Below are positions 27,391 through 35,165 of a DNA stretch of 39,792 nt, piece by piece. The notes under the pieces were generated by a model. The model saw only the letters and a program-made list of their open reading frames with translations. It searched no databases and was not told where the DNA came from. Position 1 is the first letter of the stretch. Each line of letters begins with the position of its first letter. Source of the DNA: Lachnospiraceae bacterium (GTDB lineage: Bacteria > Bacillota > Clostridia > Lachnospirales > Lachnospiraceae); the NCBI GenBank assembly GCA_018384375.1, contig JAHAYJ010000044.1:1-39792 (forward strand). The letters run 5' to 3'. The position numbers and the translations under genes were made by a program.

Positions 27391-28353
27391 TTATTTTCCG
27401 GCTGCGATCCGGTGCAGATACTCTCTGTTTGCTTCAAAATCAATTTCCAGCACCGACATTCCCCGGATGGTTGCATCTTTATAAGTTCCCTCCAGCGGAA
27501 CAGTTCCCTGTTCAATATGATAGAGAGCAAGTTTTCCTGCCTGAAAGCTCAGGCTGAAGCATTCACCCAATTTCAGATTTGTTGTCAGATTGGGCAAAAT
27601 CCCATTTACAAGCTGTCCGGGATTTTCCACAAATGCCGCCGGAAGATTTCCGATCACAGCTGAAAGCACCTTCCTTTGACGCTCTGTTCTTCCAAAATCC
27701 GTCCCGATATAGCGGTTTCTGCTGTAAGCCAGTGCCTGTGCACCATTCAGATGCACCGTTCCCTGGGCAGAAGTATCCATATAATCGGTCCCCTCTTCTC
27801 TTCCGGTAAGCATATTGTACTCTACCAGATATCCATTCACATATTCCAGTTCTTCCGTTGACAGCTCCAATTCCACGCCGCCCACTGCATCTACAAGGTT
27901 TGCAAATGCCTCAAAATTTACCTGCACATAGCGGTTTACATCGATACCAAAATTCTGCTCAACGGTTTGCATCAAAAGCTCCGGACCGCCATAAGCATAT
28001 GCCGCATTTAGCCGGTTTCCGTCATGACCCGGGATTTCCACATAAATATCTCTCAGGATGGACGTCATATAAATTTTCTTTGCCCTGTCATTGATCGACA
28101 GCAGGATCATGGCATCCGACCTGCCATCCTCCCCTTCCTGTCTGGAATCATTCCCGATCAGAAGAATATTGACTACTCCATCGCCCCCAAGAGACTGGTT
28201 CGTATAGGTAGATGCTTCCTCGTAGTGTACCTCCTGATAAAGTTTTCCGAGAAGGAAATACCAGCCTGCTGCCAACACTGCCAAAAACACCAGTACCATC
28301 AGACATAATCTGAAAAATCCTGATTTCCTTTTTCTTTTTTCTTTTCTGCTCAT
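27391..28353 (-). CDS. LytR-CpsA-Psr family envelope ligase
   Basis: 320 residues. Basic N-terminus, one membrane helix (FRLCLMVLVFLAVLAAGWYF), then the extracellular LCP domain: NILLIGNDSR, GRSDAMILLSINDRAKKIYM, SILRDIYVEIPGHDGNRLNAAYAYGG (positions ~98-123; key residues R and NRLNAAYA), ALAYSRNRYIGTDFGRTERQ. Transfers polyprenyl-phosphate-linked glycopolymers to peptidoglycan in the family. The ribosome site before the ATG is weak. Upstream is the amidase gene (59-nt gap). Confidence 0.93.
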   Translation of the reverse strand: MSRKEKRKRKSGFFRLCLMVLVFLAVLAAGWYFLLGKLYQEVHYEEASTYTNQSLGGDGVVNILLIGNDSRQEGEDGRSDAMILLSINDRAKKIYMTSILRDIYVEIPGHDGNRLNAAYAYGGPELLMQTVEQNFGIDVNRYVQVNFEAFANLVDAVGGVELELSTEELEYVNGYLVEYNMLTGREEGTDYMDTSAQGTVHLNGAQALAYSRNRYIGTDFGRTERQRKVLSAVIGNLPAAFVENPGQLVNGILPNLTTNLKLGECFSLSFQAGKLALYHIEQGTVPLEGTYKDATIRGMSVLEIDFEANREYLHRIAAGK

Positions 28354-28412
28354 TTTGATACATCACTCTCCATTCCTGTCTATAGCATTAACAGGATGTC
28401 TGGATTGTATCA

Positions 28413-29132
28413 TCAAACATTATTTTCTGCAACCGCTGAGGTATTCAGATATTTCATAATCCCCATATGAATATTCCATGCCAGTTTTTCCTGATAAAGC
28501 GGTGTAGAGAGCTTTTCCGCCTCCTCCCGATTAGACAAAAAACCACATTCTACGATCACGATCGGTTTGGCTGTTTTTTTCAACAGGAAATAGCTGTCAT
28601 TTCCCTTTGCCTCTCGCTTATTCTGGGGATCAAGCTCTCGCAGCCGCTCCTGCAGGATCTCCGCAAGCCCTTTGCTGTTTGCACTGGTTGCATAATAAAA
28701 AACCTGGGCGCCTTTTACATACTCCTCATGGTAGCTGTTTTGATGAATACTCACCACCAAAACAGGATCAGCCTTCTCAATCGTTTCCAGCCTCCGCTTC
28801 ATATCCTGCACCTTTTTATTCGAAGCGTTCTCATCGTAAAGTCCCTCTTCTCCCTGTCTGGTCATAACCACCTCGATTCCCTCTGCCTGCATAAACTGTT
28901 TCAGATATCTGGCTATTTCCAGATTAATATCCTTCTCCAACTGACCATTTATCCCTACCTTTCCCGGATCAAAACCACCGTGCCCGGCATCTATCACAAT
29001 ACATTTTTTCTCTTTGCTTTTTATCTGCATGGAATTTACACAGACAGCTCCCTCCCTTGCCACAATAAACATAGAAACGAGCAGAATGCCTGCCATGACA
29101 ATCTGTAAAATGCGGTTTTCTCTTTCCGTCAT
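28413..29132 (-). CDS. N-acetylmuramoyl-L-alanine amidase (CwlD-like, Amidase_3)
   Basis: 239 residues. N-terminal membrane segment (ILQIVMAGILLVSMFIVA), then an Amidase_3 domain with zinc ligand H51 in DAGHGGFDPG, the second His in VVSIHQNSYH, and the catalytic Glu in IVIVECGFLSN. Size and layout match CwlD, which makes muramic lactam in spore cortex, but a vegetative role is equally possible. Ribosome site GGGAG. Confidence 0.9.
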   Translation of the reverse strand: MTERENRILQIVMAGILLVSMFIVAREGAVCVNSMQIKSKEKKCIVIDAGHGGFDPGKVGINGQLEKDINLEIARYLKQFMQAEGIEVVMTRQGEEGLYDENASNKKVQDMKRRLETIEKADPVLVVSIHQNSYHEEYVKGAQVFYYATSANSKGLAEILQERLRELDPQNKREAKGNDSYFLLKKTAKPIVIVECGFLSNREEAEKLSTPLYQEKLAWNIHMGIMKYLNTSAVAENNV

Positions 29133-29171
29133 CTTATCCGCTCCCGACCTGAGTACTCCCTTATATATATG

Positions 29172-29202
29172 AAAAAAAGCTGCAGGGAATTCCCGCAGCT
29201 TT
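29172..29202 (-). terminator. Terminator of the GH18 gene
   Basis: Minus strand: AAAGCTGC (29202-29195), palindromic GGGAATTCCC, bulged T, GCAGCTTT (29183-29176), ending in T7. It lies 17-45 nt past the GH18 stop. Confidence 0.9.
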
Positions 29203-29218
29203 CTCTTTCATCTTTCAT

Positions 29219-30916
29219 CTATCGGTTCAGGTATGCTTCAATCACATCCCATATTTCCGGTTTTTCAAAACCAAGCCTCCAGCTTGCCACTCCTGCCAGC
29301 TGGTATTTATCCATAATGCTCAGCTTCACCTCAATGGAACTGTCATCTTCAAGCCAGACTTGGTAAAGAACACCATCCTGTGTATATTCACCATAATTCT
29401 GACAGGTCTCATCATTCCACTCCACCGGAATATTGTGAGCCCGCACATATTCATCAGCCATTTCCATGCCTACTGCCTGGGAACTTACCCCCTCATCACT
29501 GGTCTCCCAGATTCTTGTATAAAAGGGGATGGCATTGATTACCTTGCTTGCAGGAACCTCTGCCACCGTCTGGCTGATTCCCTTCTCCACGAAATCAATA
29601 GACGCTACACTTCCTGCCTCTTTGCTTCCCGCATAGTGTTCATCATATCCCATGATAATCACATAATCAGCAACTATACCCTGTTCTTCCCTGTCATAAT
29701 GATTGGTGCCGCCCATAGGTACATAATTGTCTATCGACAGTACAAGTCCATTCTGTCTGCAGGGAATTGAAAGTTCACGGATAAATTGTATGAAGTGTTC
29801 CCCACAATCTGCGCTGATTTGTTCAAAATCCACATTGATTCCATCCATTCCACAGGAGAGTGCGGCATTCACCAAACCCTCAATCAGCTTTGTTCTTATT
29901 GTGGTTGAAGAAAGAATTGCATACATATCCAGGCTGTCTTTATACTCAATATTCTCGACAAGTCCCCAAACCTCCATTCCCATATTGTGGGCCTGTTCCA
30001 CGTAAGATGCACTTGCAAAGCTGGTAAAATTACCCTCGTTATCGCTCAGCTTAAACCAGGTAGGCGAAATCACATTCAGTCCCTTCGTATTCGCTGTCAC
30101 AGCACTGAGCGTATCATTTCCCGCTTCTCCGGCCACCACATGCCAGCCCAGATTAATCTTATAATCTCTGGTAAGACTGGTATACTCCGGTTCTTTGTAA
30201 TCTGTAACCGGAATCGGAAGCTCTGTCCGGATATTTGTCAGCCTTTTATTCTCTACATATCCGATAACGGAGTCCCCTGTCTTTACTTTGCTCCACGTCT
30301 CCATCTGCTCCAGAACGGTAACCTTGTCCCCCGCCTTCACATCCTCAAGGATTTCACTCTTTACTCCCCCCAGGATCCGCACAGCCGTATTTTTCTTTAT
30401 TTCGGCAACCTGACGCTCATCCCACTGCGTGTAAATCTGCAGACGGTCTGGCTCGGCAAACCCTTCATAAGAAAAATTAGTATACAGCTTCACGTAGTCA
30501 ATCGCCAGATATAGCATTTCTCCCTCATACCTGGCAGGAATATAACCAAGCCCTCTCGTTCCGTCCTTATCAGTCATTTCATCGGTTCCGATCACCGTTC
30601 TGATTATATCATCAGAAACCGTATAGAGCAGCAGACCTTCACCCTTATCCTCATAGAAACGATCATTAAAATATTTATGAACCGTATTTAAATCCAGATA
30701 ATACACACCGTCAAAAAGCCGCGCTCTCTCTTCTATTATTTCATCCTGCAGTACGATCGCTACATCCGTCTCGCCCGACATTCCATAATAGTCATTCAGA
30801 TCAGCACGTTCCTTTGAGTAGGAATATTTTTCCACAATCTTTGCCCCGAAGCTTACGCCCCCGATTATGATAATAAGGACGATTGCTATCAGAACAGGCA
30901 TTATTTTTTTCTTCAT
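29219..30916 (-). CDS. Membrane-anchored GH18 glycosidase with SH3 domain
   Basis: 565 residues. N-terminal membrane helix, a copper-amine-oxidase-N-like stalk (~45-165), an SH3-type wall-binding domain (~175-230; TAVRILGGVKSEIL, KAGDKVTVLEQMETWSKVKT) and a C-terminal GH18 barrel from ~255. The GH18 motif is D358-G-I-N-V-D363-F-E365, with E365 as the acid catalyst. This resembles SleL/YaaH/YdhD-type N-acetylglucosaminidases acting on cell wall or spore cortex. Ribosome site GGAGG 7 nt from the ATG; own promoter and terminator. Confidence 0.9.
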   Translation of the reverse strand: MKKKIMPVLIAIVLIIIIGGVSFGAKIVEKYSYSKERADLNDYYGMSGETDVAIVLQDEIIEERARLFDGVYYLDLNTVHKYFNDRFYEDKGEGLLLYTVSDDIIRTVIGTDEMTDKDGTRGLGYIPARYEGEMLYLAIDYVKLYTNFSYEGFAEPDRLQIYTQWDERQVAEIKKNTAVRILGGVKSEILEDVKAGDKVTVLEQMETWSKVKTGDSVIGYVENKRLTNIRTELPIPVTDYKEPEYTSLTRDYKINLGWHVVAGEAGNDTLSAVTANTKGLNVISPTWFKLSDNEGNFTSFASASYVEQAHNMGMEVWGLVENIEYKDSLDMYAILSSTTIRTKLIEGLVNAALSCGMDGINVDFEQISADCGEHFIQFIRELSIPCRQNGLVLSIDNYVPMGGTNHYDREEQGIVADYVIIMGYDEHYAGSKEAGSVASIDFVEKGISQTVAEVPASKVINAIPFYTRIWETSDEGVSSQAVGMEMADEYVRAHNIPVEWNDETCQNYGEYTQDGVLYQVWLEDDSSIEVKLSIMDKYQLAGVASWRLGFEKPEIWDVIEAYLNR

Positions 30917-30939
30917 CCTGCATCCTCCAATCGTCCTAT

Positions 30940-30968
30940 ATTATAACAAACTATTCCTACACCGTCAT
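30940..30968 (-). promoter_or_regulatory. Promoter of the GH18 gene
   Basis: Minus strand: -35 ATGACG (30968-30963), 17-bp spacer, -10 TATAAT (30945-30940). Confidence 0.55.
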
Positions 30969-31133
30969 TATCATTTTTGACTTTTTCCAACAATTTACTC
31001 GTTGTTTCACATGCCCGATAAGCAGCATGCAGTCCGGTACCCTGCAGTTCGCTATAAGGGGTTTCTGCTTCTGCCCAAAACAGTACCTGACTTTACGCAT
31101 GCTGACTTTTCGGATGTTCCTGTGAGACTGGCA

Positions 31134-31502
31134 TTAATGCAGAGAGATCCTGTCGTATCGTACTTCTTTGATTTTTCCATTCCCGTCCATAACATAGTCA
31201 GGCATATATACTGTATCCTCTTCCACACAATTTCTGATGATGTACTCCGTAGTGGACGGAACGCCATTCAGGTACAGTTTTACCCCTTCCCTTTCCAGAT
31301 CTTCAAGCTGCGATTTCAGGGAATCATAATTTTTGTTTGTCTTCACGAATTCTCCCATCTGTTCCGGGATCAGGCAAATTCCAAAAGGATTCGTGGTATG
31401 TCCTGCCAAAAAATAAATCCCAAAACTGATTATAGTTTTACTAATAATGACGATAATAAAAACAGGTAAGATGCCAGGTACGTATCTAATAATAAAAATA
31501 GG
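31134..31502 (-). CDS. Small membrane ORF without a clear start
   Basis: The frame is open from 31502 to the stop at 31134 (122 codons). The upstream part is strongly hydrophobic (PGILPVFIIVIISKTIISFG, IYFLAGHTTNPFG) and the rest is soluble and acidic (QLEDLEREGVKLYLNGVPST; TVYMPDYVMDGNGKIKEVRY). It has the look of a real two-part membrane protein, but no ATG is present; the only standard start in frame is TTG at 31409, which would remove the membrane helix and has no ribosome site. It may be an eroded or 5'-truncated gene. Family not recognised. Confidence 0.4.
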   Translation of the reverse strand, partial: PIFIIRYVPGILPVFIIVIISKTIISFGIYFLAGHTTNPFGICLIPEQMGEFVKTNKNYDSLKSQLEDLEREGVKLYLNGVPSTTEYIIRNCVEEDTVYMPDYVMDGNGKIKEVRYDRISLH

Positions 31503-31560
31503 TTACCGCTGCGAAATTCCAATGAGGGTGAATTATAACAAATGAAAATCTTTTTGAAAT

Positions 31561-31696
31561 ATCCGCGACAAGCACAAAGCCTGCAAGACATCTCTCCATG
31601 TCAGGGATGACCCGGACGGGTCTTAAGCAAACTGCCCATATAGGAGAGAATAGATCAGCCGTGTCCAATCACTGCTTCGATCGGAACGGTTTTATT
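31561..31696 (+). ncRNA. Candidate structured RNA of unknown type
   Basis: In the 515-nt gap before mecA, two perfect hairpins lie close together: GACAT/ATGTC (31587-31602, loop CTCTCC) and GACCC/GGGTC (31609-31622, loop GGAC). The first loop CTCTCC (31592-31597) is exactly complementary to GGAGAG (31643-31648), a 6-bp pseudoknot. Downstream, CCGT-CC/GG-ACGG (31659-31689) followed by TTTTATT could be a terminator. The base composition is more GC-rich than the flanks. It matches no riboswitch or housekeeping RNA consensus I can recall. A short ORF covering it on the other strand lacks a ribosome site. The rest of the gap (31700-31890) is AT-rich with nothing else recognised. Confidence 0.4.
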
Positions 31697-31890
31697 GATT
31701 TATTGCTTAGATTCGTCGTAAATAAGACTATGTATTATGCCTCCTTCTGATACAGGATTTACCTGGAAGCATCTCACATGCTCATTATAGTTGTTTTCAC
31801 CAATTATTTCAAGTCTGATTTTATATTTTTTATTTATTTTTCACAAATATGTAAAATTATTAAATTTTTTTAAACTGTTTTCCTGTACTA

Positions 31891-31922
31891 TTGACTTAAA
31901 TTCGCGCAACGTATAATATAAT
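31891..31922 (+). promoter_or_regulatory. Promoter region and structured leader of mecA
   Basis: TTGACT (31891-31896) precedes overlapping TATAAT hexamers (31912-31917 and 31917-31922); the spacings of 15 and 20 bp are not ideal. The leader contains a 7-bp hairpin TATGCGT/ACGCATA (31943-31960) and the small dyad GGTGTCACC (31966-31974) before the ribosome site. Confidence 0.55.
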
Positions 31923-32018
31923 TCTAAGTGAATACCTTATTCTATGCGTGTCGACGCATATTTGCGGTGTCACCAAACAGCAGGATAACAGTATCTTATT
32001 AGTAAGGATGTGATATAT

Positions 32019-32804
32019 ATGAAAATAGAAAAAGTAAATGATCATCAGATTCGCTGTACCCTTACCAGAGAAGATCTGGCTGACCGAGAGTTAAAGCTCA
32101 GCGAACTTGCTTACGGTACCGAAAAGGCAAAAGATTTGTTCCGCGACATGATGCAGCAGGCATCTTTTGAATTTGGTTTTGAAGCGGAAGACATTCCATT
32201 AATGATAGAAGCCATTCCACTAAATTCCGAATGCATTGTCCTGATCATTACCAAGGTTGAGGATCCTGATGAGCTGGATACACGCTTTTCAAAATTTGCA
32301 CCCTCTGTTCACGAAGAGGAAAGCACATTAGATGACGTACTGGATACCATCAGTGAAGGAGCTGATGATGTTCTTGATCTGTTCCGGAAAATACAAAACG
32401 GACGTACCTCCTCCGCTGCGGAGGGCAGCGCAGAGAGCGTAGATGGTGAAGCTGCCAAGCGTACCTTTAAGGATGCCCTGCAGAAAAAGCTCTCCGATAC
32501 TGCATCGGCTGTAGAACTGACCAAGATTTATTCTCTTTACAGTCTCCGCGAAGTTACTACAGTTGCACATGTACTTTCAGGATTTTATGACGGTGTAAAC
32601 TCTCTTTATAAACAAAAGGACGGAACCTATCTTCTGGTAATCTCCAAGAGTGGGCATGCACCTGTAGAGTTTAATAAAGTATGTAACATTCTTTCCGAGT
32701 ATGGAACCTGTATCCGTTCCGTCTCCGCTTCCGAAGCATATTTGGAAGAACACTTTGAACCAATTATTAAAAATACTGCTTTGCAGTCGTTATCCTGTAT
32801 TTAG
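32019..32804 (+). CDS. mecA: MecA-type adaptor protein for the ClpC protease
   Basis: 261 residues. N-terminal substrate-recognition domain (MKIEKVNDHQIRCTLTREDL; DLFRDMMQQASFEFGFEAED), a Ser/Asp/Ala-rich linker (~105-150), and the C-terminal ClpC-binding domain (VTTVAHVLSGFYDGVNSLYK; YLLVISKSGHAPVEFNKVCN). Expected to bring substrates to ClpCP. Start at 32019 behind AAGGATGTG; a GTG three codons upstream is not preferred. Monocistronic with its own terminator. Confidence 0.92.
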   Translation: MKIEKVNDHQIRCTLTREDLADRELKLSELAYGTEKAKDLFRDMMQQASFEFGFEAEDIPLMIEAIPLNSECIVLIITKVEDPDELDTRFSKFAPSVHEEESTLDDVLDTISEGADDVLDLFRKIQNGRTSSAAEGSAESVDGEAAKRTFKDALQKKLSDTASAVELTKIYSLYSLREVTTVAHVLSGFYDGVNSLYKQKDGTYLLVISKSGHAPVEFNKVCNILSEYGTCIRSVSASEAYLEEHFEPIIKNTALQSLSCI

Positions 32805-32811
32805 TATCTTT

Positions 32812-32840
32812 AGAGCTGCCGTAAACCGGCAGCTCTATTT
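32812..32840 (+). terminator. Terminator of mecA
   Basis: AGAGCTGCCG (32812-32821) pairs with CGGCAGCTCT (32827-32836) and is followed by ATTTT. Confidence 0.9.
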
Positions 32841-32939
32841 TCAAAAACAGTTTTTTCATCTCTTATTTATAAAATTCCCCCAAAAATCTATCGAAATACG
32901 AATTGTGCACAATTTTGTCCTTTTTCGACAGTAAAACGC

Positions 32940-32968
32940 TTGGTTTTTGTCTCCTTTAATGCTAAAAT
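32940..32968 (+). promoter_or_regulatory. Promoter of nhaC
   Basis: -35 TTGGTT (32940-32945), 17-bp spacer, -10 TAAAAT (32963-32968). The ribosome site AAGGGGG follows 20 nt later. Confidence 0.6.
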
Positions 32969-33000
32969 ATCTAAAACATTAACATCAAGGGGGTCAAACA

Positions 33001-34617
33001 ATGAAAAACCTAAAAAAAGGATTTCTTGCAGGTGCAAGCATCCTTTCCATTTTATGTCTCTTAATGCCTCTCAGGGCTCTGGCAGCCGGTGAAGAAGCCG
33101 CACAGCCGTCCATGTACGCAACCTTCTGGGCTTTGGTACCTCCCATCGTTGCGATCGTGCTTGCCTTAATTACAAAGGAGGTCTACAGTTCTCTGTTCAT
33201 CGGTATTCTGGTTGGTGGTCTTTTCTACTCCAATTTTTCCTTTGAAGGAACCGTCACTCATATTTTCAATGATGGCTTTGTAGCTGTTCTTTCCGACAGT
33301 TATAATGTAGGAATATTAATTTTCCTGGTTATCTTAGGTGCCATGGTCAGTCTGATGAACCGTGCAGGCGGTTCCGCTGCTTTCGGACATTTTGCCAAGG
33401 AAAAGATCAAGACCCGTGCCGGGGCTCAGCTTGCCACAGTTGCACTGGGGGTTCTGATTTTTATAGATGATTATTTTAACTGTCTTACGGTAGGAAGCGT
33501 TATGCGCCCTGTTACGGATGAGCACAAGGTCTCCCGCTCTAAGCTGGCATATTTGATCGATGCCACAGCCGCACCGGTTTGCATTATTGCTCCAATCTCC
33601 TCCTGGGCCGCTGCTGTTTCCGGTTTCGTGGAAGGCGAGGATGGCTTTTCTATCTTTATCCGGGCAATTCCCTATAACTATTATGCACTCCTCACTATTG
33701 TCATGATGATCACCATCATTCTTCTTAATATTGACTTCGGTGCAATGCGCACCCATGAAGCAAATGCCTTAAACGGTGATCTTTTCACTTCAGGGGATAT
33801 AGCTGCAAGTACGGAGGAAGCACCCAACAGTGCAAAAGGGAAAGTAATTGATCTGGTCATCCCTATCATTACACTGATCCTCTGCTGTGTCATCGGCATG
33901 ATCTATACCGGCGGATTTTTCAGCGGCGAAGGCTTTATTTCTGCATTTTCCAACAGTGATGCCTCTGTGGGACTTGCTCTTGGCAGCATTTTTGCCATGA
34001 TTATCACTATTATTATCTATTTATGCAGGAGAGTCCTTACCTTTACGGAATGCATGGATTGTCTGCCTGCCGGCTTTAAGGCAATGGTTCCCGCTATTCT
34101 GATTTTAACCTTTGCATGGACTCTGAAGGCAATGACCGATTCCCTGGGAGCTGCACAGTTTGTAGCCACAGCTATGGAAAATTGTGCCGCCGGATTGATG
34201 AATTTCCTTCCTGCCATCATCTTCCTTGTAGGCTGCTTCCTCGCCTTTTCAACAGGAACCTCATGGGGAACCTTCGGTATTCTGATTCCGATCGTTGTTG
34301 CCGTATTTGCGGAATCCAATCCTCAACTGATGATCATTTCCATCTCCGCATGTATGGCCGGTGCTGTATGTGGTGACCATTGCTCGCCAATCTCAGATAC
34401 CACCATTATGGCAAGTGCCGGTGCACAGTGTAACCATGTCAATCATGTGACCACACAGTTACCTTATGCTATTACGGTTGCGGCAGTGTCTTTTGTAACT
34501 TATGTTATTGCAGGATTTACCCAGAATCCATGGATCTCCTTACCGATAGGCATTCTTCTCCTTCTTGGGGTTTTGTTTATCATTAAAAAAATGGGAAGCA
34601 AGCCCGCCAAGGCCTGA
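33001..34617 (+). CDS. nhaC: NhaC-family Na+/H+ antiporter
   Basis: 538 residues, about 11-12 membrane segments preceded by a signal-like N-terminus (ILSILCLLMPLRALA). Family features include LIFIDDYFNCLTVGSVMRPV with the paired acidic residues in IDDYFN, DATAAPVCIIAPISSWAAAV, and near the C-terminus FSTGTSWGTFGILIPIVVAV and GDHCSPISDTTIMASAG. NhaC/DUF-type antiporters exchange Na+ for H+; some relatives move amino acids or organic anions, so the substrate is probable rather than proven. Monocistronic. Confidence 0.88.
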   Translation: MKNLKKGFLAGASILSILCLLMPLRALAAGEEAAQPSMYATFWALVPPIVAIVLALITKEVYSSLFIGILVGGLFYSNFSFEGTVTHIFNDGFVAVLSDSYNVGILIFLVILGAMVSLMNRAGGSAAFGHFAKEKIKTRAGAQLATVALGVLIFIDDYFNCLTVGSVMRPVTDEHKVSRSKLAYLIDATAAPVCIIAPISSWAAAVSGFVEGEDGFSIFIRAIPYNYYALLTIVMMITIILLNIDFGAMRTHEANALNGDLFTSGDIAASTEEAPNSAKGKVIDLVIPIITLILCCVIGMIYTGGFFSGEGFISAFSNSDASVGLALGSIFAMIITIIIYLCRRVLTFTECMDCLPAGFKAMVPAILILTFAWTLKAMTDSLGAAQFVATAMENCAAGLMNFLPAIIFLVGCFLAFSTGTSWGTFGILIPIVVAVFAESNPQLMIISISACMAGAVCGDHCSPISDTTIMASAGAQCNHVNHVTTQLPYAITVAAVSFVTYVIAGFTQNPWISLPIGILLLLGVLFIIKKMGSKPAKA

Positions 34618-34650
34618 TTTACGTTGCTTGTAAATATTATTAAGCTTAAA

Positions 34651-34687
34651 AATACCGGGCATCCTGCTACAGGATACCCGGTATTTT
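34651..34687. terminator. Bidirectional terminator between nhaC and the DUF1858 gene
   Basis: AATACCGGG-ATCCTG (34651-34666) pairs with CAGGAT-CCCGGTATT (34670-34685); TTTT follows on the plus side and a T-rich run on the minus side, serving both convergent genes. Confidence 0.88.
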
Positions 34688-34726
34688 ATGAATCAACTCA
34701 CAACACGTCTGAAACAAAAACGATTT

Positions 34727-34918
34727 CTATAAAGCCTCAATTTTAGCCATCAGATCGTTAATATTCATTCCGTGAACCATTGCTGCCTCCTCAAGGCTCT
34801 CTGCCTGAGCAGAAGGGCAACCCAGGCAATGCATGCCTGCTTCCATCAGAATAGGGGCAACATCCGGATTGGTTCTTAAGATTTCGCCAATTGTCATTTC
34901 CTTGGTAATCTGTGCCAT
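34727..34918 (-). CDS. DUF1858 small cysteine protein
   Basis: 63 residues. DUF1858 pattern: helical N-terminus ([20 protein letters not shown]) then [19 protein letters not shown] with a C-x-x-C pair. These proteins occur alone or fused to redox domains and are often labelled disulfide oxidoreductase-like; a thiol or metal function is plausible but not shown. Ribosome site AAGGAGG 8 nt from the ATG. Divergent from the pyruvate formate-lyase locus, sharing a 247-nt intergenic region. Confidence 0.85.
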   Translation of the reverse strand: MAQITKEMTIGEILRTNPDVAPILMEAGMHCLGCPSAQAESLEEAAMVHGMNINDLMAKIEAL

Positions 34919-35062
34919 TTCAACAACCTCCTTCTAGTGTTTCCAGTATAATACTTTCCCCTGTTTCTTGCAAGTATAAACCCTTCTGAACAATTCCCAC
35001 AAAAACTTTTTAAAAAATCGCCAAAATCCGTACTTTGTTCATAAAAAAGTACACTCCCTGCC

Positions 35063-35092
35063 TTGACTGTCAATCACTTTCTAACATATAAT
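35063..35092 (+). promoter_or_regulatory. Promoter of the split pyruvate formate-lyase operon
   Basis: -35 TTGACT (35063-35068), 18-bp spacer, -10 TATAAT (35087-35092). The leader carries a 6-bp hairpin GCATAG/CTATGC (35108-35122) and a strong AGGAGG (35152-35157). No clear operator for an anaerobic regulator was found. Confidence 0.7.
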
Positions 35093-35165
35093 GATAGTAC
35101 GGTAATAGCATAGTTTCTATGCACAAATATATCAAACAAATTATTAATTTAGGAGGCTCACGCAA

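Noticed and set aside
28467-29108. 213-codon plus-strand ORF
   Set aside because: It is the antisense of the CwlD-like amidase, with no ribosome site and no recognisable domain.
31486-31668. 60-codon minus-strand ORF over the structured element
   Set aside because: No ribosome site, odd composition, and its end overlaps the other small ORF in a different frame; it is better explained as chance reading through a structured region.
31561-31696. Known RNA classes (c-di-GMP, cobalamin, ZTP, T-box, glycine, 6S, SRP, tmRNA, RNase P)
   Set aside because: Isolated fragments such as CAAAGCC resemble some consensus pieces, but none has the full ordered set of conserved blocks.
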